Source: Anthonomus grandis grandis (lineage: Eukaryota; Arthropoda; Insecta; Coleoptera; Curculionidae). Taken from it: a stretch of DNA of 64,000 bases. The stretch is taken from positions 26,478,262-26,542,261 of the forward strand of contig NC_065550.1 in NCBI RefSeq assembly GCF_022605725.1, in the 5' to 3' direction. The translations under genes and the position numbers were made by a program. The notes under the pieces were generated by a model, which was not told the origin of the DNA, did not search any database, and was given only the letters and a program-made list of their open reading frames with translations. Below, in pieces: positions 24,341 through 36,240 of the stretch (positions are counted from its first letter, which is position 1; the number at the start of each line of letters is the position of its first letter).

Positions 24341-25029
24341 GGGAGGCTATCTTAGATATAGTAAAATTTAATAGTGCTTTGTCATTGGAATAATTGATTT
24401 TTAGAAAGTTCGAGATAGGGATGTTAGAAGAGGGTCATTCTCTCTTAGTTGGGAGCGACAAGAAACAAGAATAATTCATTTTATTCTTGATACAAGCGAT
24501 ATCTGAAGAGCAAAAGGAACTGGTCATAATTTACATTTCAATTATGCACTGCAAAAAAAGTTCTCTATGAATTAATAATGAAATCTCTTGCGAATTGAAG
24601 ATTTCTCAAAGCTACACAAGCTTTTGTTATCTAGATATTGCAGACGGTTTAAATGGTATTCCAAGATCGTAAAAAGAATTCACTTATCCTTGTATGTTGC
24701 TGGTTCATTTTCTACTTCTGCTTTAACTGCTTGGAAAGTAAGAAAATAATAATTTTGGATTTTTATTAGGATCATTTAATATATCCGTGACCTCTATTAA
24801 TGAAAAATTACATTTACTATAATTGGTTGAAACTCCAGGAATTTTTATTTTCTGATCGTTCCAAGGTCAAAATTTATTGTATTTTTTTTCAGGGATTTAA
24901 AAAAAAAACATCCATTAGTAAAAACTTTGGCAAATAGAAAAGTAATTGCATGTTATGTAAAAGTATATGTTATATAAAAAAAGGAGTTACCATATGCATT
25001 TAAATTATGTACAACACCGTCGTCTTCGA
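24341..25029. other. AT-rich non-coding DNA
   Basis: Nothing recognisable except two weak copies of the dispersed motif and a run of A near 24900. Confidence 0.4.
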
Positions 25030-25420
25030 CTACTTTACCTTTAAAAGTAAAATTTTCATTATTTTCACGGTTATGGTGGATAATTCATTCAACACTTATT
25101 CCGGGTTGTTTATGACTTGGTAGTTAGGAAGAACAAAGACAAAGTAGCTTAATTCCGCGCCGTCCGAGTTATGGGTTCTTGTTTAAATGAAATCAGGAAA
25201 TGAATTCCCTTAAACAAACGTCGGTCTTTCTGTAGCGCCGTTTCCTCTCCTCTTTCAGTCTGTTATTTATAGGTCGCGTTGTCCCTTTTTATATTATTTG
25301 TTATTCGTCGGTCGTAAATTACTACGGCTCTATTTTATGCGGACCATTAGACTTTTTGAATTGGTGGTGTTTGGTCGCAGGATATCTTTACGTGAGTCTG
25401 TAATAATTTAGCATATAAAT
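25030..25420. other. Less AT-rich island with clustered factor-like sites
   Basis: It has forkhead-like words (GGGTTGTTTATGAC, TTGTTTAAATG), Sox-like GAACAAAGACAAAG and a Caudal/Abd-B-like TTTATAGG, all within about 250 bp. Such clustering is typical of developmental enhancers, but the individual words are short and this reading is inference. There is no coding frame. Confidence 0.4.
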
Positions 25421-27160
25421 GCGTATAGGTATAAATAATTAAAAGGGCCAGTAACTTAAAATTAAGAAAAAGCTTTTATTTACAAGAAGTTTTTTAATAA
25501 AGTGGCGACAGATCTATAATAAAATTAAGTCAAACAAAGCAATTTTCTAAAATGTATGAGCAATTTAATATATTTATTTTGATCTAAAAATTAATAAAAT
25601 AACGTACATGTTTGGAAATTTTTAGACTTTAATAAAAACATTTGTTTTCATCAAGTTGATGTCTTAAAAATTTTAAAACGTAATTAAGCAATTCTTTCTT
25701 TAATGTGTTCAAATAGAAAAAGCTATTAACAGAATATTATTATTGATTCTAATAAGAGTTACTACAAAATATTTTAAAAAAGTTATGTATATTATATTCA
25801 GAAACGACATTAGTTTCAAAATAGACCCTTCCAAGAAAAAAAGCTATATTTCATTTAAAGTCATTTAATTAGTCATTTAAAGGTACTTTTTATTTTATTC
25901 CATGCATTTCTAGTATATTTTATACTAGATAATTCAATTGCTGACTCTTTTATGAAGTTGAAGCTTAACTCGATTATCGCTTTTTTAACGTACTTTTTGT
26001 GTACTGGGATGCATAAAGCCAAGCATTATTGATATTTTTTTAAAATATTCAAAAATCAACCTTGAATATTAACTGCCTTAAAGTAAATTAAATATTTCCA
26101 ACTTTTAAAATCTTTGTAAGTTTTTTTCTTAATAATTGAGACTATTTGTCGAAAAAGAAGAAGAAGTTGAAAGACAGTTGAAACTAAAAATATTGTTTTT
26201 CCATTACTTCTAAGTAAATGTGTATTTTATTTGAAGCATTTAAACTCATTTTTTGTTTTATTTAGAGCATTTTAAATAACGTTATTTTATTATAGACACT
26301 TAATGTCATTTTAAGTCAGTTATTTCTTGATATTTTGCTTAATTCTTCTGGAGACACTACTTGAAGGCTTTTTTCATATATTTCAAGAAAGTTTAAATAT
26401 TTTTAAATGTCTTAAATAATATAACAAGTTACTTCAAATACCTGAAAAAAAAGTAACTCTAAGAACGTGGCAGTAATAAACCTTAAATTTAAACTGCCTT
26501 GAAAGAAAGATGGATAATAAAAAAATTACTTCAACTAGCAAATTGAAAAGCCTGGAAAGAAATTTAACATAATCTAAAATGCGTATTAGAAATGATTGGA
26601 GAAAAGTTGCAGCTTCATCAATGCTTACCATATGGCAATAAAAATAATTGCTTTTGTTTCTCTTTCAAGGCGGCACTTACTTGAAATTTAAAATTTATAT
26701 CTTCCAGGTCTTTTAAATAAACTTTCATTTTATTCCAAGCATTTGAAATCGCTGGTTATTTAATTTCAGGCATTTCAAGTAATTTTTCAATTTTTATATA
26801 ATCCAGGAAACTTAAAATAACTTTAAATGTCTGAAATAACATAAAAAATTGCTCCAAAAGTTTGGCAGAGATAAACCTTGAATATCAACTACCTCTTATT
26901 AAAAATGACTGGAGGAAACTTGCAAATTTACCATCTGGCAACAATGATAATTGCTTTAGTTTTAAGGGTCGCTTTAGTTAAAGACCCCCAAAAATTAAAG
27001 AAAAACTTATTTTTGTTCCAGTCAGAATTAGATGGAGAATACATTTGGAGCTATCGACCTTTTCGTATGGTTAAAATTATCTACATTGAGTTTTCAAATA
27101 AAAAAGAGGTTAAATTAAATAGAATCGATATGAAATTAAAATTTTAATTATTAAAGTTAT
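25421..27160. repeat. CCTGGAA-type degenerate tandem repeat, mixed orientation, and ~0.35-kb repeats
   Basis: Between 25850 and 26420 and near 26690-26780 the units read on the minus strand (TATTCCATGCATTTCTAG, TCCAGGTCTTTTAAATAA). Between 26430 and 26600 and near 26810-26900 they read on the plus strand (AAATACCTGAAAAAAAAGT, AAAGCCTGGAAAGAAATT). A larger repeat is also visible: ATGATTGGAGAAAAGTTGCA (about 26590) matches ATGACTGGAGGAAACTTGCA (about 26904), followed in both by a CATATGGCA / CATCTGGCA segment. The 89-codon frame at 26878-27147 arises from this repeat and is not a gene. Confidence 0.6.
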
Positions 27161-29040
27161 TTATTTTTGAAAACGAGTCCTGATGCTAAAGTTTTATATT
27201 AAAAATGACTCAAGAAGCCAAACTTAAGCTACTAACTTAAGCTGTCTCGGTTTATGTATTGCCAGTTTTAAGCAAAAAAAATGTAAACCATCTATTTTGA
27301 TCCACCGTTGCAAACCTAAATATAAAATTCATGGAACTTTAAATTTTTTATATTTGGAATTGATGCTCTCTCAATGATAAAATGAAGCTGATTTACTTAA
27401 ATTGGTAATATTTTAATTTTTTGCTCGATTTCAAACTCTTTCAGTACCTTTTTTACGACTTAAGGGTTACCTGAAGGAACATTTAAATGAAAAAAGTTTT
27501 ATATAATTATTAAATTTATGCATAACTTTGATGGATATGATGCGCATTTGTATATTTTTACAAGCATTTTTCATGCTTTTCACTTATAAATTATTTATTT
27601 CTTTATAAAATTATATTAGAAATAAAGAATTTATATATAGAGAGTTTTACTTTTGCATTTTAAGGAAGATCTAGAGGCAATTAATGGTAATTTTCTTTTC
27701 CAATTAAATATCTATTTCAATAGTAAAAATTTATTGTTTTTTTGCTTTTTTGGTGAGACATTTTTGGTATTATTTACTAGTAAATTATTCATTTCCTTAT
27801 GAAATTATATTATAAATAAGGAATCTATATACAGAGTGTCCCACTGTTTCTTATAATTTTTCAATATATCCAAGGAAGCCAGAAAAAAAAATTCTTATGA
27901 GATTCTGCAATATTTTTTTTGACTAATTATTGATCAAATATTTTAAATAAAAATAGAAACAAATAAATTGTTTAGGCAAAAATTGCACGCTCCGTAATTA
28001 ATTTTCTTTTAAATCTACAAAACTGAAGCAGGAATATTTTACATATAAGATGTCTGAAATAAATAGAGGTATGTAATAGTAAGCTTTTTTGCAAAAATAA
28101 GTATTCTTTTCATTATTAATATTGTTTTTACATATTATTTCTAAATGTGGAAGGAAATATTATTATTTTTTTTATTTTAAAATAATAAATGTAGCTAATT
28201 TAATTTTTTTTCCTAAAGTAATAGACTATCTTAATAAAGTGAAAAGCTGAATAAATTAAGATATCCTTAAAAAAAATAAATAAAAAAAGTATCTTACAAT
28301 GAATTATAATGACGGTATTAGGAAAGGAAATCAATTTTTCTATTAAGTATAGATTAAAACAACTGTAAAGTAATTTTAAAGAAATTATAGAAATTAAAAT
28401 TCTTCCAAAATTTTGGAATTTTTTTTCCGGCTAAAAATTAAACTTAATATAGCCTATTTCAATTTTTCAAGCGCTAAACCCATTTAACTTTTATTGGATT
28501 TAGTAATATAAAAGTATTGAATAAAATATCAAGTTAAAATATAAAGAAATATGCAATACCTCAAACTTATACGGTCAAGTACTTGAAGTAGTACGTAAGG
28601 AACAAGTTAAATCTAATTTAACTTATATAGTTTATTAGAAGTCAATACATTTTATTTTCCCAAGACTTAAATTAAAAATGTCAAGTTTTGTTTCAATTGC
28701 ATGTATTATTATTCTAATAATAGAAAATTATTGATCATTTAAAATGAAGTAAAAGTACGAATAAAATATATTATCTTCACGTGGGACAATTATAGAAGAA
28801 TAAAAGTTTAACAATTGAGATACAATATGAGAATTAACCAATTTAAAAAAAAAAGCACGTCGGAGTTAAATATTCTTTTTTTTTGCTAAGTTCGAAGCTT
28901 TAATAGAGAGCCCTGATAGATTGCCATAGCAAATATATATGAATGTAATATTTTAAACTTTTGTTTTCTAGAAATTTAATTTGAGTACGTTGAGAGTATG
29001 AGTTTTATCATAGATCTATAGTAAAGATAATATTTAAATC
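27161..29040. other. AT-rich DNA with a ~190-bp local duplication
   Basis: AAATTATTTATTTCTTTATA (about 27589) recurs as AAATTATTCATTTCCTTATG at about 27782, and the flanks match for about 60 bp. Near 27829, TATACAGAGTGTCCCAC resembles the end of an insect mariner-like element (ACAGGGTGTCCCA type), but no partner end was found. There is no gene. Confidence 0.45.
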
Positions 29041-29139
29041 TTAAGTATATCTCTTTAAAAAGCCAAGCATTTTGTATGCCTTATTATAGCAATACTCAGT
29101 GTGATGACTAAACGATAATTTTGGATCTCGAAACTCCTT
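29041..29139 (-). pseudogene. Short LINE fragment, RT C-terminal side
   Basis: One 33-codon stretch on the minus strand is clear: KEFRDPKLSFSHHTEYC, then NKAYKMLGFLKRYT, ending in a stop at 29041-29043. It corresponds to the region just after the palm in the RT at 48257-49150 of this same window, which reads IRDLGVLFDCRLTFS and NKAYKMLGFIKRHT. No other part of the element is near. Likely a broken, heavily deleted insertion. Confidence 0.65.
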
Positions 29140-29209
29140 TGACTATATACTTATATATATATAATAATATATATATAAAATATATAAAATACCTAAAATT
29201 TTACTCTTT
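29140..29209. repeat. (TA)-rich simple repeat
   Basis: About 40 bases of alternating TATATA around 29150-29190. Confidence 0.7.
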
Positions 29210-29560
29210 ACAATACAAACCAACATCAAATTTTCTTAAAAACCAGTTTCGTCGCTCCGAGGCTCCCAAGAAGGGCTAATTATTATTCACCCTTTATCCT
29301 TTTACGCTGCCGGTGTAACAGGGACACATTAAAAATTTAAATGAGATTTCGGCCGGCTCAATATAAGAAAACTGACCAAGGAGTGACCTCTCACCTGTGA
29401 CCCCATGAGATACTCGGACGGTGAGAATAGATACTTGCACGGGATGCTGGGATGCTGCAAGGTGTATTTAGATGTGAACTTTCCAGGGCCTTTTTATATT
29501 TTAATGATGTAACCGATTTTTTTTTAAACGACTTTTAAGGGTTCTTGGTGGTGGTAAAGA
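29210..29560. other. Less AT-rich island
   Basis: GC-containing words such as CGCTCCGAGGCTCCCAAG and TTTCGGCCGGCTCAATA separate this stretch from its surroundings. GGGATGCTGGGATGCTG (about 29440) is a short direct repeat. No coding frame. Candidate conserved non-coding element. Confidence 0.35.
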
Positions 29561-30099
29561 AGTTAGTTGGTTTTAAGGTTCGGTCATGTAAAGAAGTTTT
29601 GTTGAACAACATTTTATTACGAATTAAATAAAGTGTTAAAATGAATTTTGAAGTTCATCATTAGCGTTTACAGTATTGCGATTGAAGTTTAAGTGTGAAG
29701 TGGTGATCAAGTGATGTGCTGTTAATGTTATATTATTATATCTCCTTCAGTTGTTTATATTATTTTAGAGATATGGTACTATGACTAGTATTCTATTGAG
29801 CCTTATATGAAATTTTACCTTAACATTTTGATTTTACATTAAATATGTGACCACACCATATAAAATTGAATTAACTGTTTTGAAACTCATTTTCGTTTAC
29901 AGTAAGCTTTTTTGTAAAACTAAAATAAGAAAAGCTTTTCTTGTGTTTATAATAACATACTTAAATACGCTGTATATATGAGAATTATTTAAAACCAAAA
30001 ATTATGAAAAGCCCACTGTGTGTAGGTATTTAACATTTTAAAGTAATGGTCATTAATACTTGCATTTCCTTCATAAATTAAAAATAATATAATTAAAAA
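29561..30099. other. AT-rich non-coding DNA
   Basis: I see no gene, repeat or element here. Confidence 0.4.
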
Positions 30100-32300
30100 T
30101 TAAGGCTTTGTTTCATTATTTTTTACAAATTTATTTGCGTTGGCAATAAAAAAAATACAATTTTATAAATTTTGAAAATGTATGTTTTTTATATTTAAAT
30201 TAAATATTAATGCCTTTTCGAGGGCTTGTGATAAAAATTAAACGAACTTTAAATAGAATAATAAATGTGATATAAGCAGAGTAAATGATTAGCAATCCAG
30301 ATATTGTAGATGCGTGTATTTTTATTTAGTTTTGAAAATATATTTTTTAAATATTAATAACTTATGCATAATTTAAATGGCCCTTCTACACTTTTTATTA
30401 GCGGTTTATTTTTGCTTCCTATATATCTATATATTAAAAATCTATTAAAATTTATGGCTGATAACAGTTTTTAATAAATAAATTAAAATAGTGCTTGTAG
30501 TATTTTACAACCTAATTTATCCCCAAAAATATTCAAATTAACTAACTAAAAAAAACACAAACTTTTTAAAAACAGCTTTTAAACGAATGCCATAACCTCT
30601 CATTTATAGATTTTTTACAAATAGCACAATTTTGTAATAGTATTAAAATTCTTTTAAAAAGAATTTTTTATAAAGAATTATTTTCTTTATAAAGAATTTT
30701 TTTGTTGTAATTTTATGCAACAATTATAATATAAAATTTAAAAAAAAAATGTGCATCCTACGAGAATTAAACCTTTCATTCAAGAATTTTTATTTAATTT
30801 TTCGTTTTATATCTTCTTATATTTGTAAGTTCAATATTTTAAATCCATGTACTACAGCATTTACAGAAGCATGCTTAAGAGGTACATTTAAGACTTTTTC
30901 GAATATAATATAATCCAAAAATTTTTATATTTTTTTTTACTATACTTTTTTTTACTAGAATACAATATGCCTTAATATTATTAAGGAGAAGAATAAATAT
31001 TAGAATATCGAAGAATTCTTAATACTAGAAGTTCATAGAATAATAATTAAAAGTAAACTCTCTTTAAAAATTGTTAATAATAAGAATGCTTAAAGATGTT
31101 CATGAATTTGCTATAGTAGATTATTAAAAAAAATTTGATCTGCTTTGGCTACAAAAAAAAATTCTTTCTAAATTTTTTAAATTTTAAAATTTCATATTTT
31201 CCATTTAAATTAATTAATGACTTTTCAAAGGATTGTGATAAATATGAAGAGAATAAGACTTATAAATCTGATGAAATAATTGAAAAAAATAGACAAATGA
31301 TTGATATTGTAAATTCATGTAATTTTTTTAGTTTTGAAAATCTACTTTAAATATGTCCTCTGTTACAACTTTATGCATAATTTAAATTAATATTTTACTT
31401 TTTTTAATACCAGTTTATATTTACCGAATATATCGAGCTAAAAAGAAAAAATTAACTATGCATTTAAAATAATTGATAATAGTTTTCGAGAAATATAGTT
31501 TATATTTCAAAATTTATTTAAGCTCCAGAAATAAAATTAACTTACTAAGATTAATAAAACGACCTTAAACTTCTTATTTGGGCATAACTTTAATGGCTAT
31601 GATATTCTTTTTTTACAAATTACATATTTGCGTATTTATATTAAGGTTTACAATAAAGAAAATTTTGAAGAAAACTTTTTTGATTGTAATAAACAATTAT
31701 ATAAAAAAAATTTAAGTGTGGACATTAAAACATAAATAAAAGAAATATTTTTAATAGGCTTCTAAACCAAGGAATGTACTTAAGACGTACATTTAAAACA
31801 TTTTTTAATGCAATGAGACCCACAAATATTAAAATTTTATTACTTAAAATTCCTATTAGATTGTCTAGGGGTATGATATCCATACTTAAATACTAACTAG
31901 TATAAAAATAAATATTAAGATATTTAAGGATTCGGTATACTAGAAGTTAGTAGTAGAATATTTGAAGGAAAATTTGAATCTTTAAGTTGTCTTTAATAAA
32001 AATCATTAAGAATGAATATACTTCAAGAATTCGTGACATCAAAAGTTTGTGGTATAGTAATTAAAGGAATGCTATGCTTAAACATAATTAAAAATAAAAA
32101 AAAATATTAAAATAACTAAATACTATAATATATATAATATTAGCAGTAATAACTAAGAGTTCGTAGTAATATAGATAGGAGTATCTAGTATTTTAATCAT
32201 ATTGGATACTACAATAAAGGTATAGGATAGTTTGTAAGAAAATATCTAGAACTTATTGTATTTCGAGTATCTATTGAAATAAAACCTCTAATAAGAACCA
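30100..32300 (+). repeat. Two diverged ~1-kb tandem repeats
   Basis: 30190-30400 lines up with 31195-31410: GGGCTTGTGATAAA / AAGGATTGTGATAAA, TTTAGTTTTGAAAAT in both, then the motif at 30364 / 31373. 30990-31040 lines up with 31905-31950 (AATAAATATTA, then ATACTAGAAGTT). The offset is about 0.92-1.01 kb. The copies are old and differ by many insertions. The 71-codon frame at 31135-31350 lies in the second copy and is broken in the first, so it is not a gene. Confidence 0.65.
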
Positions 32301-33660
32301 AAAAAGAATTAAATGTGGTATAAACGAAAATTATTGGTAGGAAAAATAAAAAGTGATAAATAGATGAAAAACACTAACTAAAATGAACTATTTTTTTTTT
32401 TTATGTTGGTACAGTTTCTACTAAAATAAAGTCATAAAAATTATAAGAATAAATATTAAAAATCAAAAATATAGTAAAAATTCTCAAAACTATAAAATGT
32501 AGCAAAAAAAATTGTTTCAGTAGGTATATGAATAAAATGACTAATGATTCGTTTTATTCAGTGCTTCGTAGTATTATAACTAGGAGAATCTGATATTATT
32601 AAGAAAAAACATCCATAAGAATAATTACCATAACAGTGAAAAAACGTATTAAGTATTTAAAAATAAAGCAAATGAAAGTCTATAAAATTATACAAAAAAA
32701 AAAGCTGAAAAATCTAAAACAATAAGGAAAGAAATTTTAGATTAATTTAAGATTTAGATAAATTGTAATAAATAAAAGTTCTTTTTATCTAATAAAATTA
32801 ATAGATAAAAATAACTTTCAGAAAGGAAGCTTTAGAAACATTAAGAAAAAGTAGTATAAATATATTTTTACAGAAGAGAAGATAAAGAATTTTACAATAG
32901 TATAGAAAATTTTATGGAAAAAGAACCAATGAAAAAAACACAAAGCAATTAAGAAAAAATATAGATAATATTAATTAGTGAGTCAATAGCACTTCTTTTC
33001 TAGACAGCACAAGTGTATCCTAAAGACATCCAAAGGTTTTCTCTTTTAAACCGCCAATAAATAAAATTTTCCACTGGACAAATAATTGATCTATGCAAGA
33101 GGTGTAGAAAACCCTTATAGATGAATTCTTTCAATGAATGGGGCAAATTTTGTCTCATCCATGATACAAGGTGTTTGGAAAAATTTATTGTGTAAAACCA
33201 AATAATTATAAAATAAAAAAATTAACGAAGGTTCTCCAGATAGCACAGAGATACCTTTAAAGTCCTAAGGACATTTTATTTACGACAAGAATATCTTAAA
33301 GAGTGTCAAAATCAATCAAAAATATTTCAATTTTAACTATTTACACAAAAAAAAGAAATATGATTTTTATAAGCCTAATAAATATATATAACTAGACGAT
33401 AAGAATATTAAGACCTAATAATTTATTGATACTTATTATAATTTAAAAAATATTAACAAAAAATAAATTACCAAATACTGAACTATGATTTAAAATTTTA
33501 CTACCTTAATACAAAAGCTCAAAGTATTTAAAAGAAACCACAAAATATTGCAAGAAAATTGAGGGAAAAAAACTTGGCTATCGTCAATTAAATTTTAATT
33601 AAATTTAATTAACAATTTAATTAAATTTTAAAATCAGATTTAAAAAACTGCGGAGTATAT
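32301..33660. other. AT-rich non-coding DNA
   Basis: A run of 15 T lies near 32391, and there is a palindromic AATTAAATTTAATT tract near 33590-33630. The part 32990-33260 is a little less AT-rich but unassigned. No gene. Confidence 0.4.
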
Positions 33661-33669
33661 CACATATAT

Positions 33670-33960
33670 GAAGTAAAAGTCCGAGTATACTCCTCTGATA
33701 GTACACCTGCAATCACATCAAGGCAGCCAGATACCACCATTCGGAGTAAATATGTTATGTTTTGTTAGTAAGAAGTAAATAAATGAATTTAGTGGATCAA
33801 AACTTCATGGTTTACCATATCAAATGCCTTAGTAAAATCCAACAACACCCTAAGAATATTATTAGATACATAAGCCAACGCCGTTTCACAATGTAGAAGA
33901 TTTTAAACGTAGTTGGTCAAAGTTGTAAGAGGATTTGTTCAATGGCTGCTCTTTTTTTTA
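33670..33960 (-). pseudogene. LINE fragment, RT palm
   Basis: The minus strand reads TALAYVSNNI then VLLDFTKAFDMVNHEVLI (about 33797-33890). This is RT palm block A with the first catalytic Asp in LLDF and the KAFD signature. Residues normally lying between ALAYVSNNI and VLLDF are missing, so there is an internal deletion. Weaker similarity to the following block (SYLTK...) continues towards 33700. There is no YADD box. A small relic of a Jockey- or CR1-like element; the clade cannot be fixed. Confidence 0.6.
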
Positions 33961-34419
33961 AGCCATGGGATTAAGAAATTCATAAATCAATCGTACGTCC
34001 TGTATATTTAAAAAACATTTTTCGACTAGTGATGTATATCTTAAGTATCTATATACTTTAGCGGCTTCTCATGAAAATCTATCCACTGAACTCAAATAAA
34101 CAACGTACACTTTTCAAAGCCTCTTTTGGAAATTCAATAAAATTCCATTGGACGAAAGTATTTTGAAGTCGAATGGATTGTTCAAAATTATTATTCATAT
34201 GATGTCGATTATTAATCTATGAACATTTTGACTTTATTTGGACCAATGCTAGACAATCATTCGAAAATGTATGCTGTCTGGGATGTGATGACAGAGTGGT
34301 TCTTTGACAAATGTAATTTGCAATAAAACCCTAATTATAAAATTAATAAATTGTGTAATAGTATATTATGTGGTATTGAATGAGAGAGACAATCAGAAAA
34401 ATTCATTATTTTGAGGATT
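33961..34419. other. Unassigned, moderately AT-rich stretch
   Basis: It has somewhat mixed composition (for example CTGTCTGGGATGTGATGACA near 34274) but no frame, repeat or known element. Confidence 0.35.
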
Positions 34420-35000
34420 GCCATTAGCAGTTAGCCTTTAATTAGGTTGATCCGAAACCATTGCCCCTTCTTCCCACATTATGCAAATTAACCAAAATGC
34501 AGTGGAAAGACGTAAAAATATCTCTCCCAAAAGACTAAATAGATAATAAAGTAGCAAGTTATAGTAGTAGAGGTAGCAAAAGCAGCAAACTCTGCAGCAA
34601 CCCCCCTATACATAATCTGTTCGTCGGAACCTTAACGGACACGAGAGCCTTCAACTCATGTATATTAATGACCAGACTGTACCGGCAAATCTTATTGCCA
34701 GTGCTAAGCCGATATCAAGGGAGACCCGGGGGCCGCGCCCCACCGTTTCGGCCTTCGCCGCCATCTTGCTGCCTCTCGTTTCCCTCGCCTTATTACAAAA
34801 CTGGTGCTGTCTTTGTTTGTCTCCTTTCTCCGCCTTCCTCCTTCTTGTGCTTGTGCTTGAGTCGATATTCTGCAGAGCGAAATGAGCGGGGCATGGCGAG
34901 GAGGGGAGACTTAAGAATTTTAGAAAAGAACTTCGGTTCGCCTCCTTCCTCCCTTGTTGGACAGTGGCGGCGTTTGGGTTTTAGCAAGAAAACTAAATTC
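34420..35000. other. GC-rich island with a perfect YY1/PHO-type site
   Basis: This is the most GC-rich part of the window (GGGAGACCCGGGGGCCGCGC near 34720) and includes CpG clusters. GCCGCCATCTTG at 34757-34768 is the classic YY1/PHO recognition word. Open frames on both strands (114 codons at 34668-35012, 69 codons minus) are what base composition alone would give, and none carries a known domain. A promoter, untranslated first exon or Polycomb-type regulatory element are all possible. I cannot choose among them from sequence. Confidence 0.45.
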
Positions 35001-35400
35001 ATAAAATATTAACGGTGAAAGGGATATACTGGGATAAGGAAGTATTGCCATAGATCATTTGGTGATGTTTTTGTAAGAAAACGTAGGGAATTTTTAGTAT
35101 TTGAAAAAAATTTTGAATAAAATGAAAATAGATACCTACTCGTGAAAAAAATGACCAATAAAATGTCAAACTAAAAGACCTGACTAGCTTTAATTTTAGA
35201 AATATGTACACATATTGCTTAAGCAATTTCACTGCATAACTTTTTCTTATTTTCAAAATGGTTCTTCTCAACAAAATGACCATAACTCAAAGACCTGACT
35301 AGATCCAAATCTGAAAATTTAACTGGACACCTATTTTACAAAAAAAAAAAAGAAAAACCTGCATAAGCGATATTTATTGATCTATTTTTTATTCTCTTCT
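35001..35400. other. AT-rich non-coding DNA with a short duplication
   Basis: AAATGTCAAACTAAAAGACCTGACTAG (from about 35160, partly) parallels AAATGACCATAACTCAAAGACCTGACTAG (from about 35274): both end in AAGACCTGACTAG followed by an AAAT-rich stretch, a spacing of about 120 bp. The 94-codon minus-strand frame here is not supported. Confidence 0.45.
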
Positions 35401-35676
35401 CAAAAAAATTTTTTATGAGCAATATTAAAAAAATTGCCAATATTTTTGAAATTATTTTGAGATATGTCAAAATTACTATTCTTTATTGTAAATTAACACC
35501 CTTTATTGTAAATAAAAAAATTGCATTTAAGTTGTATACTTCACTTATTAAATTACCGTATTATAGTTACAAATTCGATAACCTAAAGATGAAGAACATG
35601 AGATTAAGCCTTCAAATATAAAATTGTCGAACATCATAATATTCTAAATATTATATCCTTATAATAAGAAACAACA

Positions 35677-35734
35677 TTCTAGACATGCATAATTTAAATG
35701 GACACGATTCAGATTTCATTAGGCATGTCTAGAA
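35677..35734. repeat. 12-bp perfect inverted repeat enclosing a motif copy
   Basis: TTCTAGACATGC at 35677-35688 is mirrored by GCATGTCTAGAA at 35723-35734. The motif copy starting at 35685 overlaps the left arm. The sister copy at 36844 has no such arms, so they are private to this site and could be chance. Confidence 0.6.
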
Positions 35735-35838
35735 CTGCTTTTACTCTTGTCTAATAGAAAACGGTAATTTGATGTTAGATTCGGTTCTTTATATAGTTCT
35801 AGAGGTGAAAAAGTTTAATTTATTTAATTTTTGCTTCT

Positions 35839-36240
35839 GTTGAATATAGGTATGGTCAAAAGCGGTTCTCTTCAAAATTAAAAACAAAGACAGCAAAGGA
35901 CTTAAAAAGTCATGCAATCTATAAAATTCCATATTGCAAATGCAATGTTGTTTACATCGGTCAAACGTCAAGATATTTAAAAGCTAGGAATTTCTGAACA
36001 GAAAAGAAGTACAAAACCTCATGTGCTCATTAACAATTATTCAAAATTCGCTCTTGACGAGCACTTAAAAAAAAAAGAAAAGTTTCATCTGATTTTGCCT
36101 AGGCAGCAAAATTTTAAAAAGAGATTCTTAAGTGGAATGATTGAAATAAAAAAAAAACAAGCAGTATTAATAAAAAACAGAACGTTGGCAATCTAAGCAA
36201 TGGTTATTTCAACCTAATTAGCAACCTAAATGTGAAAAAA
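35839..36240 (+). pseudogene. Penelope-like element relic: GIY-YIG endonuclease
   Basis: The plus strand has a frame (35839-35997) reading FSSKLKTKTAKDLKS, then AIYKIPYCKCNVVYIGQTS and RYLKARNF before a stop. This is the start of a GIY-YIG nuclease: AIYKI is in the GIY position, VVYIGQT is the YIG position, and the Cys pair C-K-C precedes it as in Penelope-like retroelements. After frameshifts come RFLSGMIEIKKKQAVLIKNRT (split over frames, about 36120-36183) and GNLSNGYFNLIS, which match the usual domain end. The whole RT upstream is missing. Such elements use the nuclease to nick target DNA. This copy is dead. Confidence 0.65.

Larger units (their letters stand above)
20207..25011 (-). repeat. 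Dispersed motif, minus-orientation copies
   Basis: CCATTTAAGTTATGCATT at 20207-20224 is one of the cleanest copies and sits right of the island at 19905-20110. Weaker copies are ACATTTCAATTATGCACT at 24533-24550 and GCATTTAAATTATGTA at 24996-25011. Confidence 0.7.

Noticed and set aside
26878..27147. 89-codon plus-strand frame
   Set aside because: It is built from a local repeat whose sister copy at about 26560-26700 has no matching frame.
27820..27850. Possible mariner end (TATACAGAGTGTCCCA)
   Set aside because: No partner inverted end or transposase remnant within several kb, and a local duplication explains the flanking similarity.
34658..35012. Two overlapping plus frames (75 and 114 codons) and a minus frame in the GC-rich island
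   Set aside because: Three overlapping frames in GC-rich DNA are expected without coding. No domain or splice context is convincing.
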